From: Gigantopelta aegis
Lineage: Eukaryota > Mollusca > Gastropoda > Neomphalida > Peltospiridae
Length of the DNA: 64,000 nt
NCBI RefSeq assembly: GCF_016097555.1
Contig: NC_054712.1
Location: forward strand, 36,659,306-36,723,305
Reading direction: 5' to 3'
Shown: positions 1-9,882 of the stretch, one piece after another
Numbering within the stretch: position 1 is the first letter of the stretch
How the letters are laid out: each line of letters begins with the position of its first letter
The notes under the pieces: model-generated
The model's input: only the letters and a program-made list of their open reading frames with translations
The model's database searches: none
What the model was told of the DNA's origin: nothing
Position numbers and translations under genes: made by a program

Positions 1-54
1 ATATTTCGATGTGCTCTAGTGGGCCGTTAAAACTAAATAAACTTTATTTTACTT
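1..54 (+). repeat. 3' tail of a SINE (family B)
   Basis: The stretch gtgctctagtgggccgttaa followed by an A/T tail matches the 3' end of the family B SINE seen many times here, for example at 63890-63925. The 5' part lies outside the window. Confidence 0.6.
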
Positions 55-55
55 A

Positions 56-1110
56 TTGGAGGCCGGTGTTTATTAGAGGCCCGGCGTTTTTATTTTGTTG
101 CAGTGTGTTACAGACCCGGCGCTTATTGGAGACCCGACGTTTATTTTGTTACAAAGGGTTACAGACCCGGCGCTTATTGGAGGCCCGGCGTTTATTTTGT
201 TACAAAGGGTTACAGACCCGGCGCTTATTGGAAGCCAGCGTTTATTAGAGGCCCAGCGTTTATTTTGTTACAATGTGTTACAGACCCGGTGCTTATTGGA
301 GGCCCGGCATTTATTTTGTTGCAATGTGTTACAGACCCGGCGCTTATTGGAGGCCGGCCCTTATTGGAGGCCCGGCGTTTATTTTGTTACAATGTGTTAC
401 AGACCCGGCGCTTATTGGAGGCCCGGCGTTTATTTTGTTGCAATATGTTACAGACCCGGCGCTTATTGGAGGCCCGGCGTTTATTTTGTTACAAAGTGTT
501 ACAGACCCGGCGCTTATTGGAAGCCAGCGTTTATTGGAGGCCCGGCGTTTATTTTGTTACAATGTGTTACAGACCCGGTGCATATTGGAGGCCCAGCGTT
601 TATTTTGTTGCAATGTGTTACAGACCCGGCGCTTATTGGAGGCCCGGCGTTTATTTTGTTGCAATGTGTTACAGACCCGGCGCTTATTGGAGGCCCGGCG
701 TTTATTTTGTTACAAAGTGTTACAGACCCGGCGCTTATTGGAAGCCAGCGTTTATTAGAGGCCCAGCGTTTATTTTGTTACAATGTGTTACAGACCCGGC
801 GCTTATTGGAGGCCCAGCGTTTATTTTGTTGCAATGTGTTACAGACCCGGCGCTTATTGGAGGCCCGGCGTTTATTTTGTTGCAATGTGTTACAGACCCG
901 GCGCTTATTGGAGGCCCGGCGTTTATTTTGTTGCAATGTGTTACAGACCCGGCGCTTATTGGAGGCTGGCGCTTATTGGAGGCCCGGCGTTTATTTTGTT
1001 GCAAAGTATTACAGACCCGGCGTTTATTAGAGGCCCGGCGTTTATTTTGTTGCAATGTGTTAAGAGACCTGGCGCTTATTGGAGGCCCAGCGTTTATTAG
1101 GGGTAATACG
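56..1110. repeat. 51-bp minisatellite, about 20 copies
   Basis: The unit starts at ttacagacccggcgcttatt and recurs every 51 bp; for example, cagaccc sits at 111 and 162. Each unit contains two related half-motifs, ggcgcttattgg and ggcgtttatt. About five units carry an extra 18-bp half-motif, near 230, 350, 520, 740 and 960. The variant with gaagccagcg recurs 510 bp apart (230 and 740), which suggests a higher-order repeat. Because 51 and 18 are multiples of 3, several frames stay open on both strands. These open frames are a by-product and I do not call them genes. The last unit decays near 1110. Confidence 0.93.
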
Positions 1111-1990
1111 GTATGCCAATTTTATTTGTGGGATTGACTGATTTGTAGTTATTTATTGTATATATATGTAATAATAGCACACTGTGGAACTTATAACTAT
1201 GACATAGCACCTTTAAATTGGATAAGTGACCACTGTATTTATTAGCGACGACTGACAAATGAGACCGCAGGCCATCTTTCAGAGTTAGAAAATTGGATTC
1301 ATCCATCACCCCTATCGGTCGAGAGAATCAAGCCAACTGGACATCCCAATATTGCCGAGTTCCGTTATCGAGCTCTTGTGCAACTAAGTCTCGGTAATTC
1401 GGGGCTCAATATGTCCGCCGTGATATTAAAATAACCACAATATGTCATTAAACGTTCTTCAGCATATACTTCTATAATGGTGCATATTATATTCTCGTTA
1501 GTAACACATTGCTGTGTCAACGACATTGACCCATGGCCACGGGTGTTACATGTAGAATCATGGTAATTCCTCCATTATTGCTGAACATTAATAAATGAAA
1601 AGGTTATGAAAGGAGAACAGCAAATGCTATCGCCTACCACTGTTGTCATAACAGATGTTTGTATAGGAAGGAAAGAAAGAAATGGTTTATTTAACGACGC
1701 ACATTAAATTTACGGTTATATGGCGTCGGAGTTTGTATAGGCGTACGGGCTTCCATTTGGTAATGGGGAATAGGCCGATTAATTATTGCCGGAATTAAAC
1801 GAAAATGCCCGAATCTGGATAACAATTTTGATTCATTCCGGTATTTGCATTACTACCAAACAGGACATCCAATAGTCGATGATAATTAATAAATTAATGT
1901 GCTTTAGTGGTGTCGTTAAACAAAACAAAACACTTTACTACCAAATGGGTTTGTTATAGGGTTCCGAACGAATCAGCCCTCATCTTTACT
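1111..1990. other. Intergenic, SINE tail remnants only
   Basis: No supported gene. 1676-1728 is a reverse-strand remnant of a family A SINE 3' end (tttatttaacgacgcac). 1840-1930 is a forward family B tail (gtcgttaaacaaaacaaaac). From about 1925 the sequence is alignable with 12270 onward and so starts duplicated block X. I see nothing in 1111-1670. Confidence 0.6.
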
Positions 1991-1994
1991 TTAA

Positions 1995-2377
1995 AGGAAC
2001 ATTCCTGAGTTTGCTACAATGTTTGAGATGTTATCAACTGACAGACTTTTTAACGATTGTAATTACATATCATATATATTTTTCTGCATAAAATATTAGT
2101 GGCTGTATATTAAACGTATTTCTGGTCGTTCTAATAAGGTGTACTTGGTTAAATTTCATTTTATTTCCTAAAAAATATTTTTTCGTACGTACGAAAATAT
2201 TTGAAGACAAACTCCAGTTTGAGCTTCTTACAAATATTGAGAGGACCAGAAACACATTGAATATACAAACACTGATATTCTAAAAAAAAATATATATATT
2301 TAATATGTAAGTTTAATCGTAGAAATATTTTATTAGTCGGAAACATCTTACAATGCAACAAACTCGGGAATGTCCCT
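1995..2377. mobile_element. TTAA-flanked MITE (family T1), intact
   Basis: A 383-bp non-autonomous element with terminal inverted repeats aggaacattcctgagtttgc and, at the far end read in reverse, agggacattcccgagtttg. It is flanked by TTAA at 1991-1994 and 2378-2381. The duplicated locus at 12329-12332 has a single TTAA in otherwise matching flanks (ctttactttaattacaac), which is a direct empty site. TTAA targeting is typical of the piggyBac superfamily, so that assignment is inferred from the target. Other copies lie at 59734-60119 (intact), 56397-57120 (with a nested SINE), 20394-20755 and about 3812-5365 (broken). Confidence 0.9.
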
Positions 2378-2451
2378 TTAATTACAACTAAAATAGTGAT
2401 TCCTCGATATTTCCTATAATTCCTCTTAACTAACACACATTTACTCTTCTC

Positions 2452-2761
2452 CAGTGGACAAGCGCTCGCTCGATGCGCGGTCGGTCTGGGATCGATCCCC
2501 GTCGGTGGGCCCATTGGGCTATTTCTCGTTCCAGACAGGGAACCACGACTGGTATATCAAAGGCCGTGGTATGTACTACCCTGTCTGTGGGATGGTGCAT
2601 ATAAAAGAGCGCTTGCTGCTGATCGAAAAGAGTAGCCCATGAAATGGCGACAGTGGGTTTCCTCTCTCAATATCTGTGTGGTCCTTACCCATATGTCTGA
2701 CGCCATATAACCGTAAATAAAATGTGTTGAGTGCGTCGTTAAATAAAACATCTCCTTCTTC
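2452..2761 (+). mobile_element. tRNA-derived SINE, family A
   Basis: Starts inside the tRNA-like head (agcgctcgctcgatgcgcgg), passes the B-box-like ggatcgatcccc, the body (caaaggccgtggtatgtact) and the 3' end cgtcgttaaataaaaca. Reverse-strand translations of this body give the recurrent MFYLTTHSTHF-type open frames, which are artefacts. A duplicate is at 12403-12711. Confidence 0.85.
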
Positions 2762-3000
2762 TACACCCAGGAACACGTTATTCTACTGTTACGATGTATA
2801 AAACCCACCGTTGACTATGGGCTGTTTTGTAAATTATTTCCTTCCTTTCCATTCGTGGTATGGAATTTTACGCATATAATACGGGATAATATACTGTACG
2901 GAATAGTTATAGCCAATTATAAACTGCAGCGTACAACAATGAGTTGGTTGCATGCAAAAATCTATATTATTATTTTTGATTCTACCTTGCTATGGATAGG

Positions 3001-3165
3001 CTTGTGCGGGGGTGGGGGGTCTAGACTATGGCGAAAAATATTTCGGTGTGTGTGTGTGTGGGGTGGGTCAAAACAATACATTAACAAACAAATTTCCTTG
3101 AACAGTGGGTTGCGCCCCCACCCCCACCCCCACCCCACCCCCGAATACGCGCCTGATGGTATGCG
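3001..3165. mobile_element. Small G-rich MITE remnant
   Basis: G-rich start, a gtctagact motif, aaaaatatttcgg, and an end at acgcgcctga. The same motifs appear at 34274-34411, where the element is intact with inverted ends caggcgcgtg/cacgcgcctg, and at about 59520-59715. This copy has expanded G and C runs. Confidence 0.5.
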
Positions 3166-3540
3166 ATATTTCTCGCACTGCCTCGCCTTAAGTTTTCTAG
3201 TATCTTAGCAACTTTGTTGTTGGTCTGCAGTATCTATATACGAGTAAAGCATTTTTATTATACAGTATGACTTCTCTAGTAATTAAGACAGGGAATTTGA
3301 GCCTTAATCTGTTGTCTTTGCCGTTCTTCGCAGTACGCTGTGATGTGGTTGTGATTGTGGTTACACTTAAAAGTATCAAGTACAGGTAGTTGTTGACGAA
3401 GAGACAAGGCACTGCATATTTAATAACCTTCACCTTTGAATACGTACGTTTCATGTCTGGAACACGGTATTCACAATGTACAGTTAATTTCATGCGTACA
3501 TTATTATTTTCATTTCGTCTTATTTTCGTTCTTTTATCCA

Positions 3541-3808
3541 ATTAAGGTTCAAGCACGCTGTCCTGGACACACACACACACACCCACCCACCCACACACAC
3601 ACACACCTCAGTCAGCTGGTATGTCTGTCCAGGACAGTGGGTTAGTTGTTAATTGTTAGTGGTTAGTGAGAGAGAAGAGGGTGTAGTGGCCTTACACCTA
3701 CCCACTGAGTCGTTAAAACTTACCTCTGGGTGGGAGCCGGTACCGGGCTGCGAACCCTGTACCTGCCAGCCTTATGTCCGATGGCTTAACTACGACACAA
3801 CCGAGGCA
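3541..3808 (-). mobile_element. tRNA-derived SINE, family D
   Basis: Reverse strand. The tRNA-like head (cctcggttgtgtcgtagtta) is at the high-coordinate end, followed by a B-box-like ggttcgcagcccgg, a cccactgtcctggac body and the terminal ccttaattgg. It contains a (CA)n stretch at 3570-3606 that is longer and different in the duplicate at 18993-19312. Confidence 0.75.
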
Positions 3809-3857
3809 CGTTGATAAGGAGACTGTCCTGAGATTGTTTTGCATCAGTTATAATACT

Positions 3858-4112
3858 CATTGGGCTATTTCTCGCTCCAGCCAGTGCACCACGACTGGTA
3901 CCTCAAAGGGCGTGGTATGTGCTATCCAGTCTATGGGATGGTTCATATAAAAGATCCCCTGCTTCTAATGAAAAAGAGTAGCCCATGATGTGGCGACAGC
4001 GGGTTTCCTCTCTCAATATCTATGTGGTCCTTAACCATGTGTCTGACACCATATAACCATAAATAAAATGTGTTGAGTGCGTTGTTAAATAAAACATTTC
4101 CTTCCTTCCATT
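3858..4112 (+). mobile_element. SINE family A, 5' truncated
   Basis: Begins at attgggctatttctcgctcc and ends with the ttaaataaaacatttccttcc tail. The duplicate at 19353-19600 preserves an 11-bp target duplication, ccattataata. Here the same flanks have decayed. Confidence 0.8.
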
Positions 4113-4327
4113 GTAATGTATTTTTGGCAACTAAGCTTACATAATAAATATATTTTCTTGTTTCGATTATCTATTTATACAAGATGTTTGTGGTCGTGTT
4201 CTAATGTTTGTAGTAGTCATTTTTCATTTTTATTTGTAATACAATCCCCATATTATATATATATTTTTCGTACATACTAAATTATTGGGGGGTAAAATCC
4301 GGTTTGGGCGATTACAAACATTAGGGA

Positions 4328-4645
4328 AGAAGAAGTTTCTTTTGTTTAACGACACCACTTGAGAACATTGATTTATTAATCATCGACTATTGGATGTCAA
4401 ACATATCGTCATTTTAATACAGTTATAGAGAGGAAACCCGCTACATTGTTTTCATTAGTAGCAAGGGATCTTTTATATGCACCATCCCAGAGACAGGATG
4501 GCACATGCCACGTCCTTTGATATACCATTCGTGGTGCACTGGCTGGAACGAGAAATAACCCAATGGGTCTACCGACGGGGATCGATCCTAGACCGACCGC
4601 GTATCAAGCGAACGCTTTATGACTGGGCTACATCCCGCCCCAAAT
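4328..4645 (-). mobile_element. SINE family B, full length, with target duplication
   Basis: Reverse strand. The 3' tail is at 4330-4375 (gtttaacgacaccactt) and the tRNA-like head ends at 4642 (gggctacatcccgcccc). It is flanked by attaggga at 4320-4327 and 4646-4653, an 8 to 10-bp duplication with one mismatch further out. It sits inside the older TTAA MITE. Confidence 0.82.
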
Positions 4646-4692
4646 ATTAGGGAGACAACAATCACCTTGCTTTACAAAGGCACTGATATTCT

Positions 4693-5285
4693 CAATCTAA
4701 TTAAAATTAGCTCCACTATTACATGTGGATCTAAAGACAGCCAGTTGGAGCTCATGTCCACCAATCAAAACCTTACTTGCAGAATCCTGCCAGTGATTTA
4801 AAACTAACAACCCTGCGTAGTCCCCAATGTCCAGGTAACATTTCGTCTGTAAATAATAATTTAAATATTGACCAATCACATTTCGCCTTTTATAACGTTA
4901 TTTGGGAGCATACAAATTCTAAAGATATCGGGCGAGTCTATTTTAGTGGCCGCAGTACAGCGAACCATACCAATACGTACGGGGTGGGTTATCAGTCTTC
5001 AATTTTACATTAAAAATTATTTATTTATTTATAAAATTTAAAAAAACTAAATCAGTCTTCAGTTTTACATTACAAATTATTTATTTTATAAAATAAAACA
5101 TGTTTTAAGGCATTCGTAATTCACACGAAACATGTCGTATACCCTCAGGATAATTCGGAATGTTTTCAAATTATTTTTAAATCACTGGCAGGATTCTGCA
5201 AGTAAGGTTTTGATTGGTGGACATGAGCTCCAACTGGCTGTCTTTAGATCCACATGTAATAGTGGAGCTAATTTTAATTAGATTG
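4693..5285. mobile_element. Foldback element with long inverted repeats and 9-bp target duplication, copy 1
   Basis: 593 bp. The ends are caatctaattaaaattagct and its exact reverse complement. Near-perfect inverted arms of about 107 bp cover 4693-4803 and 5178-5285. The flanks tgatattct at 4684-4692 and 5286-5294 are an exact 9-bp target duplication that interrupts the MITE body. Long inverted repeats with 9-bp duplications are typical of Mutator-like (MULE) elements. That assignment is inference because no transposase is present. The centre is A/T rich with a local tandem repeat of atcagtcttca (4989 and 5051). A second copy is at 30586-31106. Confidence 0.9.
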
Positions 5286-5423
5286 TGATATTCTAAACAA
5301 GAAAATATATTTAATATATGATTTTAGTCAACAAAAAGGCCAGAAGCAAACTCAGAACAGTCCCTTTAAACCTACAAGCTCGGGTATACTTTTATTATTA
5401 TAAAACCTTTCAGAATAAGTCGG

Positions 5424-5737
5424 GGCGGGACGTAGTTCAGTGGTAAAGCGCTCGCTCGATGCGCGGTCGGTCTGGGATCGATCCCCGTAGTTGGGCCCAT
5501 TGGGCTATTTCTCGCTCCAGCCAATGCAGCACGACTGGTACATCAAAGGCCGTGTATGTACTACCCTGTCTGTGGGATGGTGCATATAAAAGATTCCTTT
5601 CTGCTGATCGAAAGGTGTAGCCCATGAAGTGGCGACAGCGGGTTTCCTATCTCAATATCTGTGTGGTCCTTAACCATGTGTCTGACACCATATAACCATA
5701 AATAAAATGTGTTGAGCGCGTCGTTAAATAAAACATT

Positions 5738-5768
<31 letters not shown>
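5424..5768 (+). mobile_element. Full-length tRNA-derived SINE, family A
   Basis: The best complete copy. It has the head ggcgggacgtagttcagtgg (A box region), a B-box-like gggatcgatcccc at 5472, the body, and a (ttct)n tail at 5738-5768. Family A, B and C heads differ but share the region from accacgactgg to cttttatatgc. Confidence 0.88.
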
Positions 5769-5769
<1 letters not shown>

Positions 5770-5936
5770 TCCAAGACTACAGTTTATTCATAACCATCTT
5801 CCGACATGTTAGAAATCGTTACCAAGACAAGTCAAATGAAAAAAAAAAAGAGAGAATTTATTTTATGACAAAGATGACACAAACCATATACTCGTCTGGT
5901 TAGTGTTTTTACCAAAACGACAAAAATGTCAAACTA

Positions 5937-6044
5937 AAGCACTGGCTGGAACGAGAAATAGCGCAATGGGTCCACTGACGAGGATCGATCCCAAAGCGAC
6001 CACGCATCAAGCGAGCGCTGTACCACTGGGCTACGCCTCGCCAG
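5937..6044 (-). mobile_element. SINE head fragment, family A or B
   Basis: Reverse-strand tRNA-like head only, from cactggctggaacgagaaat to gggctacgcctcgcc. The body and tail are missing. Confidence 0.75.
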
Positions 6045-6205
6045 TATATAATAAAGAGTATTATATACTCTTTATATGTAACTATAGTATTGGTATTAGG
6101 GGTTTCTGTTTGGGGGTATCTGTGGTGTAGAGTTGCTGTGACGTTAAAGTATCAGAATATTAGTCTTGAGTCATTGCTTAATTCATTTCAACTTATTTTT
6201 GTACT

Positions 6206-6445
6206 TATATCCAATTAAGGTTCAAGCACGCTGTCCTGGGCACACACACACCTCAGCTATCTTGGCTGTCTGTTCAGGACGGTGGGTTAGTTGTTTAGTG
6301 AGAGAGAAGAGGGAGTAGTGGTCTTACACCTACCCATGGATTCGTTACAACTCGCTCTGGCTGGGAGCCGGTACCGGGCAGCGAAACCAGTACCTACCAG
6401 CCTTATGTCCGATGGCTAAACCATGACACCATTGAGGTCGGTAGT
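6206..6445 (-). mobile_element. SINE family D
   Basis: Reverse strand. It starts at ccaattaaggttcaagcacg, has the body gtctgttcaggacggtgggt, and ends at the head (accattgagg). It lies in copy 1 of block Y and is not seen at the matching place in Y'. Confidence 0.75.
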
Positions 6446-6879
6446 CTTGAATCTAAGCTTTACACGTTTTATAAACACAGGGGCTCAAACTTCTGTGTGT
6501 TGTTTTAGGACATGACCAAAACACACAAAACCCCTCCAAACAACAGCATTGATGCCTGTCATTAATACATATTTGAATTTTGTATTTACTGCACTATTTT
6601 CATGAAGGTACACTCGAGACTAAATTAGCAGCCGTTCAGTACATACGTATCGCAAAATCCAAGGCAGTATCGAGTCACCAACAGCTCTCCCCTTATTGAT
6701 ATTGATATACTGACTCAAGCTATATCTAGCTAGATGAGTATCCGGCGTGTGTCCCCAGTTATTTTTATTCAAAGTACAGCTCTGCTCCTTCACTAATATC
6801 GTTTTGTAATGCCAAGGCGCGAATTTCAATTGTCCATAATCCGCATCAGTCACTATCTATGCAAATGAGTTGAGTAGAT

Positions 6880-7065
6880 TATGCGTCCTCCGTACGCGTG
6901 TGCGTATCCGACCACTCTGTGCATTGTGGATTACGGATACGGATACGCCCTCCGTACGCGTGTGCGTATCCGACCACTTTGTGCATTGTGAATTACGGAT
7001 ACGTATATGGATTACGAATACATATACAGATTACGGATACGTATATGGATTACGGATAAATGGAA
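6880..7065. repeat. 62-bp minisatellite, two units plus fragments
   Basis: The unit from cctccgtacgcgtgtgcgta recurs at 6887 and 6949, followed by shorter ggattacggatacgtatat repeats. The unit is partly self-complementary (cgtatccg and cggatacg). The Y' copy at 21105-21375 has about four units, so copy number changed after the duplication. Confidence 0.85.
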
Positions 7066-7169
7066 TTTGCGCCAAAGACTAAACTCCTTCTAACAGCATA
7101 AAATAATCTTGTGTCCTCTCAAGCACACCCAATTTTATTCACGATGACTGCAACGTAATTTGTCCTTTA

Positions 7170-8230
7170 AAGTGCTGTGCCAGACCATACACTAAAATTT
7201 CAAATTCCACAATTAAATGCTTTCTTAATTCATTGCAATAATATTTTACACCGATATATAAATCAATAATTACGAAAATGCCCCATAAAAGTATTAAAAC
7301 ATCACTCCCGTAGAACACTGCCGGAAACGACCGAGTAAAATTCTCGGTAAAAACATTTGCCTGTAAATAGCCATGACGTCACGAAGGGAACGCGCTTCAG
7401 GTTCCATTAGACCAAATCAATTCCTATTGCCGGTAATGTTAACGTTTACTAATAAAACTGATATAAGCAGCGTTTCAACACACCCAGGAAGTACAGCAAT
7501 AGAAAGTGTGGCACCTCACATCTAATCTAGCTGCAAGAAAATGGGGGGTAACGTATCATTTAAGAGATTTAATTTATGTTTTTAATAGCAACCGTCATTT
7601 TTGCTGAAAATTGCAGTTCCATTTTTGGGGGTACCCCGCATTAGTTTCAACCTCTGGTATATACTGCATAACAACTGTATAACAAATAAAAGTGTATTTA
7701 TTTATTGTCAATGGATAATAGTATTAGCACAAATAATCAATGTCACATATTACTACCAATCACACCCACAGCTGCTTTTACTCCGTAAATATTTCACGGT
7801 GCACGTCGAACCTTGACACGGTACTCTCTTCTTTGGTACTATGCAACCTTCACAGAAACCTACCACGAGATGACTTCCAGCGCAAGCGAAAGTGGGACCG
7901 ACAGCGACTGCCAAGCTCATTGATCATGCGATTCTTCTTTCGATGATGAATAGTGTAGTAATGACGACTGGTCTAATATTTGTGCAACACAACAAATAAT
8001 GCCTTATCAGTTTGAACCTGGAACATCTTCCGACGAACCACCGGCTTGACAGATGACGATGAAAATGTTCGTGGAGACAGCTTACCACTAATTTACAACT
8101 TTTATTCTTGTTTTATTCTTTAGCTTTTCGTGCGAATTATTTTGCTACATTGTATGTTCTAATACTTGTGATGTAGTAGAAAAGACGATAAATAACTCTT
8201 GAATTCTACGAGTCAAGTGGACCCGATATA
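7170..8230. other. Unassigned sequence; possible N-terminal protein fragment
   Basis: Present in block Y but not Y'. A short frame at 7999-8080 reads MPYQFEPGTSSDEP and continues, after a one-base shift, as an acidic serine-rich stretch. MPYQFEP-like starts followed by acidic tails occur in an invertebrate family related to the P2X7 C-terminal domain. This is a weak recollection from seven residues. Nothing else is recognisable. Confidence 0.25.
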
Positions 8231-8232
8231 GG

Positions 8233-8612
8233 TAATTTTAAGAAATAAAGAAAAACGACTTTTAGTCCGTCCCATCCCTCCATGAAGATGGGTTTTTTAT
8301 TGAACAATTTCAGTTTAGTTTGACGTAAAAAAAAAAGTAAAAGTATTTTGGAAATAACAAAACAATACTATTTTTTGTGTGCAGTTGTGAAAACAGTCTG
8401 CTCAGAAATAATATAAGTTATTTTAATTTTAAGAAATAAACAAACGACTTTTAGCCCGTCCCATCCATCCATGAATATGTTTTTTTGTGTGAATAATTTC
8501 AGTTTAGTTTGACGTCAAAAAAAAAAAAGTAAGTGTTTTGGAAATAACAAAACAATACTCTTTTTTGTGTGTGTGCAGTTGTGAAAACAGTCTGCTCAGA
8601 AATAAATAACTT
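8233..8612. repeat. Tandem duplication of about 190 bp
   Basis: Two consecutive copies, from 8233 and from 8425. Both contain ttttaagaaataaa, cgacttttag, tttcagtttagtttgacgt, and end at gtgaaaacagtctgctcaga. They differ mainly in A-run and GT-run lengths. Confidence 0.85.
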
Positions 8613-8616
8613 ATAG

Positions 8617-8732
8617 CACATTCCATAGTATGAAAAAAGGTTTTCTCTGTGGGAAGGTACAGTAAAATTAATTTAATGTATTTTATAGTCTGTTTTACAG
8701 GGAACGCCTTTTTTCATACTATGGAATTTACA
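8617..8732. repeat. Foldback element of about 115 bp
   Basis: Arms of about 22 bp: ttccatagtatgaaaaaagg at 8621 and its reverse complement ending near 8731. The centre is unrelated. It is probably a small MITE; no target duplication is clear. Confidence 0.65.
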
Positions 8733-8854
8733 AGTCATTTATTTCCGAGCCGATTGTTTTCTAAGATGCATACAAAATTAGCTTCTTTTTTTTCTTTTTT
8801 CTATACAAAAAAACCCTACATTTTTGTAGGATGGGGCGGACTAGGCTATAGATA

Positions 8855-9580
8855 CTTACTTGTTTGTACTTTATTGTTTTAATGTTCTCGAACTGTAAAG
8901 AAAAATCTCACAAATGAACGAGATGCAAACGACAACAAATCGGATCTCGATGATTGCACGAACCGTGCATGAAAAAACTAACTGACCGGAGTTGTAAAGC
9001 ATAACGCAATTTGGGACATTGACGATATGCACCCCAGGGTCGTTTCGGTGTGGACGGCATCGGCTTGTTGTCATTTGTTTTGTGTCGCAGAAAAATTGTT
9101 GGTATACGGCATCTTTTTTTAAAAGCCATAACACATGGTATTCCCATATCTCGCTTAAGCCGACAAGCCAGTTCGAACGAATCGAAACTAAAGTGCCTGC
9201 AGTCACAACGGTCTCCGGCATTTTCTTCCTGTCCAGTATTTTCACGTTGTTTTAATCAAATTCACACACAGATTTCTCACAGCAACATTACTAGGAAATG
9301 CGTGAAAACTAAATTTATCGGCTTTTGTATTGCTAAAGCCGCCAACAACAAGCCGTTTAACCATAATAAACACAAAAGAAGCAATGAACAATGGCGCTGA
9401 CTATCGAAAGGAGTTCCCTTCGTGACGTCACGGATCAAATCTTACGGAAATTCCCGAAGCGAATTCAGCTGGTTCTGTTTTTCAGGGGAATATTTTTAAA
9501 TGGAAAATATACCGGTATATAATTTTTTTTTTTTTAATTTTTTTTAATTTTCTAATCATATTAAATGATATCTTGATTGA
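8855..9580. other. Repeat-like segment, no supported gene
   Basis: 8862-8990 is similar to 10255-10390 (shared tctcacaaatgaac, caaacgacaacaaatcgga, gaaccgtgca), so this is a dispersed repeat. The block ends with ttcgtgacgtcac at 9419, in inverted orientation to gtgacgtcacgaa-like sequence at 7374. Short open frames lie on both strands (8871-9245, 9050-9400). None resembles a protein I know. Confidence 0.4.
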
Positions 9581-9882
9581 TATATAGAGAATAATACATT
9601 AGTGGCCGTTAGATACCATTTATCTTACAACGAGTTTTAAAACGTATCTAACGAGCGAGTTGTAAGATAAATGGTATATAATTTATACGAATGTTGTATT
9701 CTATTTCTTACATATCCTGAAGATCCCCCCCCAACCCCCCCCCCCAAAAAAAAAACACCAAAAAAAAAAAAAAAAAACACTACAAAAACAACAACAAAAA
9801 AACAAAAACAAACCAGTTTTAAAATAAATTTAAATGCCTGTTTCAACGAAAACCTATTTACTGCCCTTGCACTTAGGGTTAA

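Larger units (their letters stand above)
1925..3110. repeat. Segmental duplication block X, copy 1
   Basis: Collinear with 12270-13290 in the same orientation. Matching anchors include gttatagggttcc (1952 and 12291), a SINE (2452 and 12403), and the stretch from gactatgggctgttttg to the G-rich run near 3010. The copies differ by the MITE at 1995-2377, present only here, and by an extra local repeat in copy 2. No gene is inside. Confidence 0.85.
3812..5365. mobile_element. Broken TTAA MITE carrying three nested insertions
   Basis: The left end (ggagactgtcctgagattg, 3825) and right end (gcaaactcagaacagtccc then TTAA at 5366-5369) match MITE T1. Between them lie a family A SINE (3858-4112), a family B SINE (4328-4645) and a foldback element (4693-5285), separated by recognisable MITE body such as aaatatattttcttgtt (4148) and cactgatattct (4681). 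The outer ends are degenerate, so this is the oldest layer. Confidence 0.7.

Noticed and set aside
95-1137. Long overlapping open frames of 105-344 codons on both strands
   Set aside because: They are readings of the 51-bp minisatellite, whose period is a multiple of three. No start context, domain or unique sequence supports a gene.
2557-2776. Recurrent MFYLTTHSTHF-type frames (also at 12.5, 21.6, 24.9, 50.9 and 51.3 kb)
   Set aside because: Antisense readings of SINE bodies, repeated wherever that SINE occurs.
5424-5495. tRNA gene at the start of the SINE
   Set aside because: Only a tRNA-like promoter part without a proper acceptor stem; it belongs to the SINE.
8871-9400. Frames of 79-124 codons on both strands
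   Set aside because: Part of a dispersed repeat shared with 10255-10390; no similarity to a known protein.
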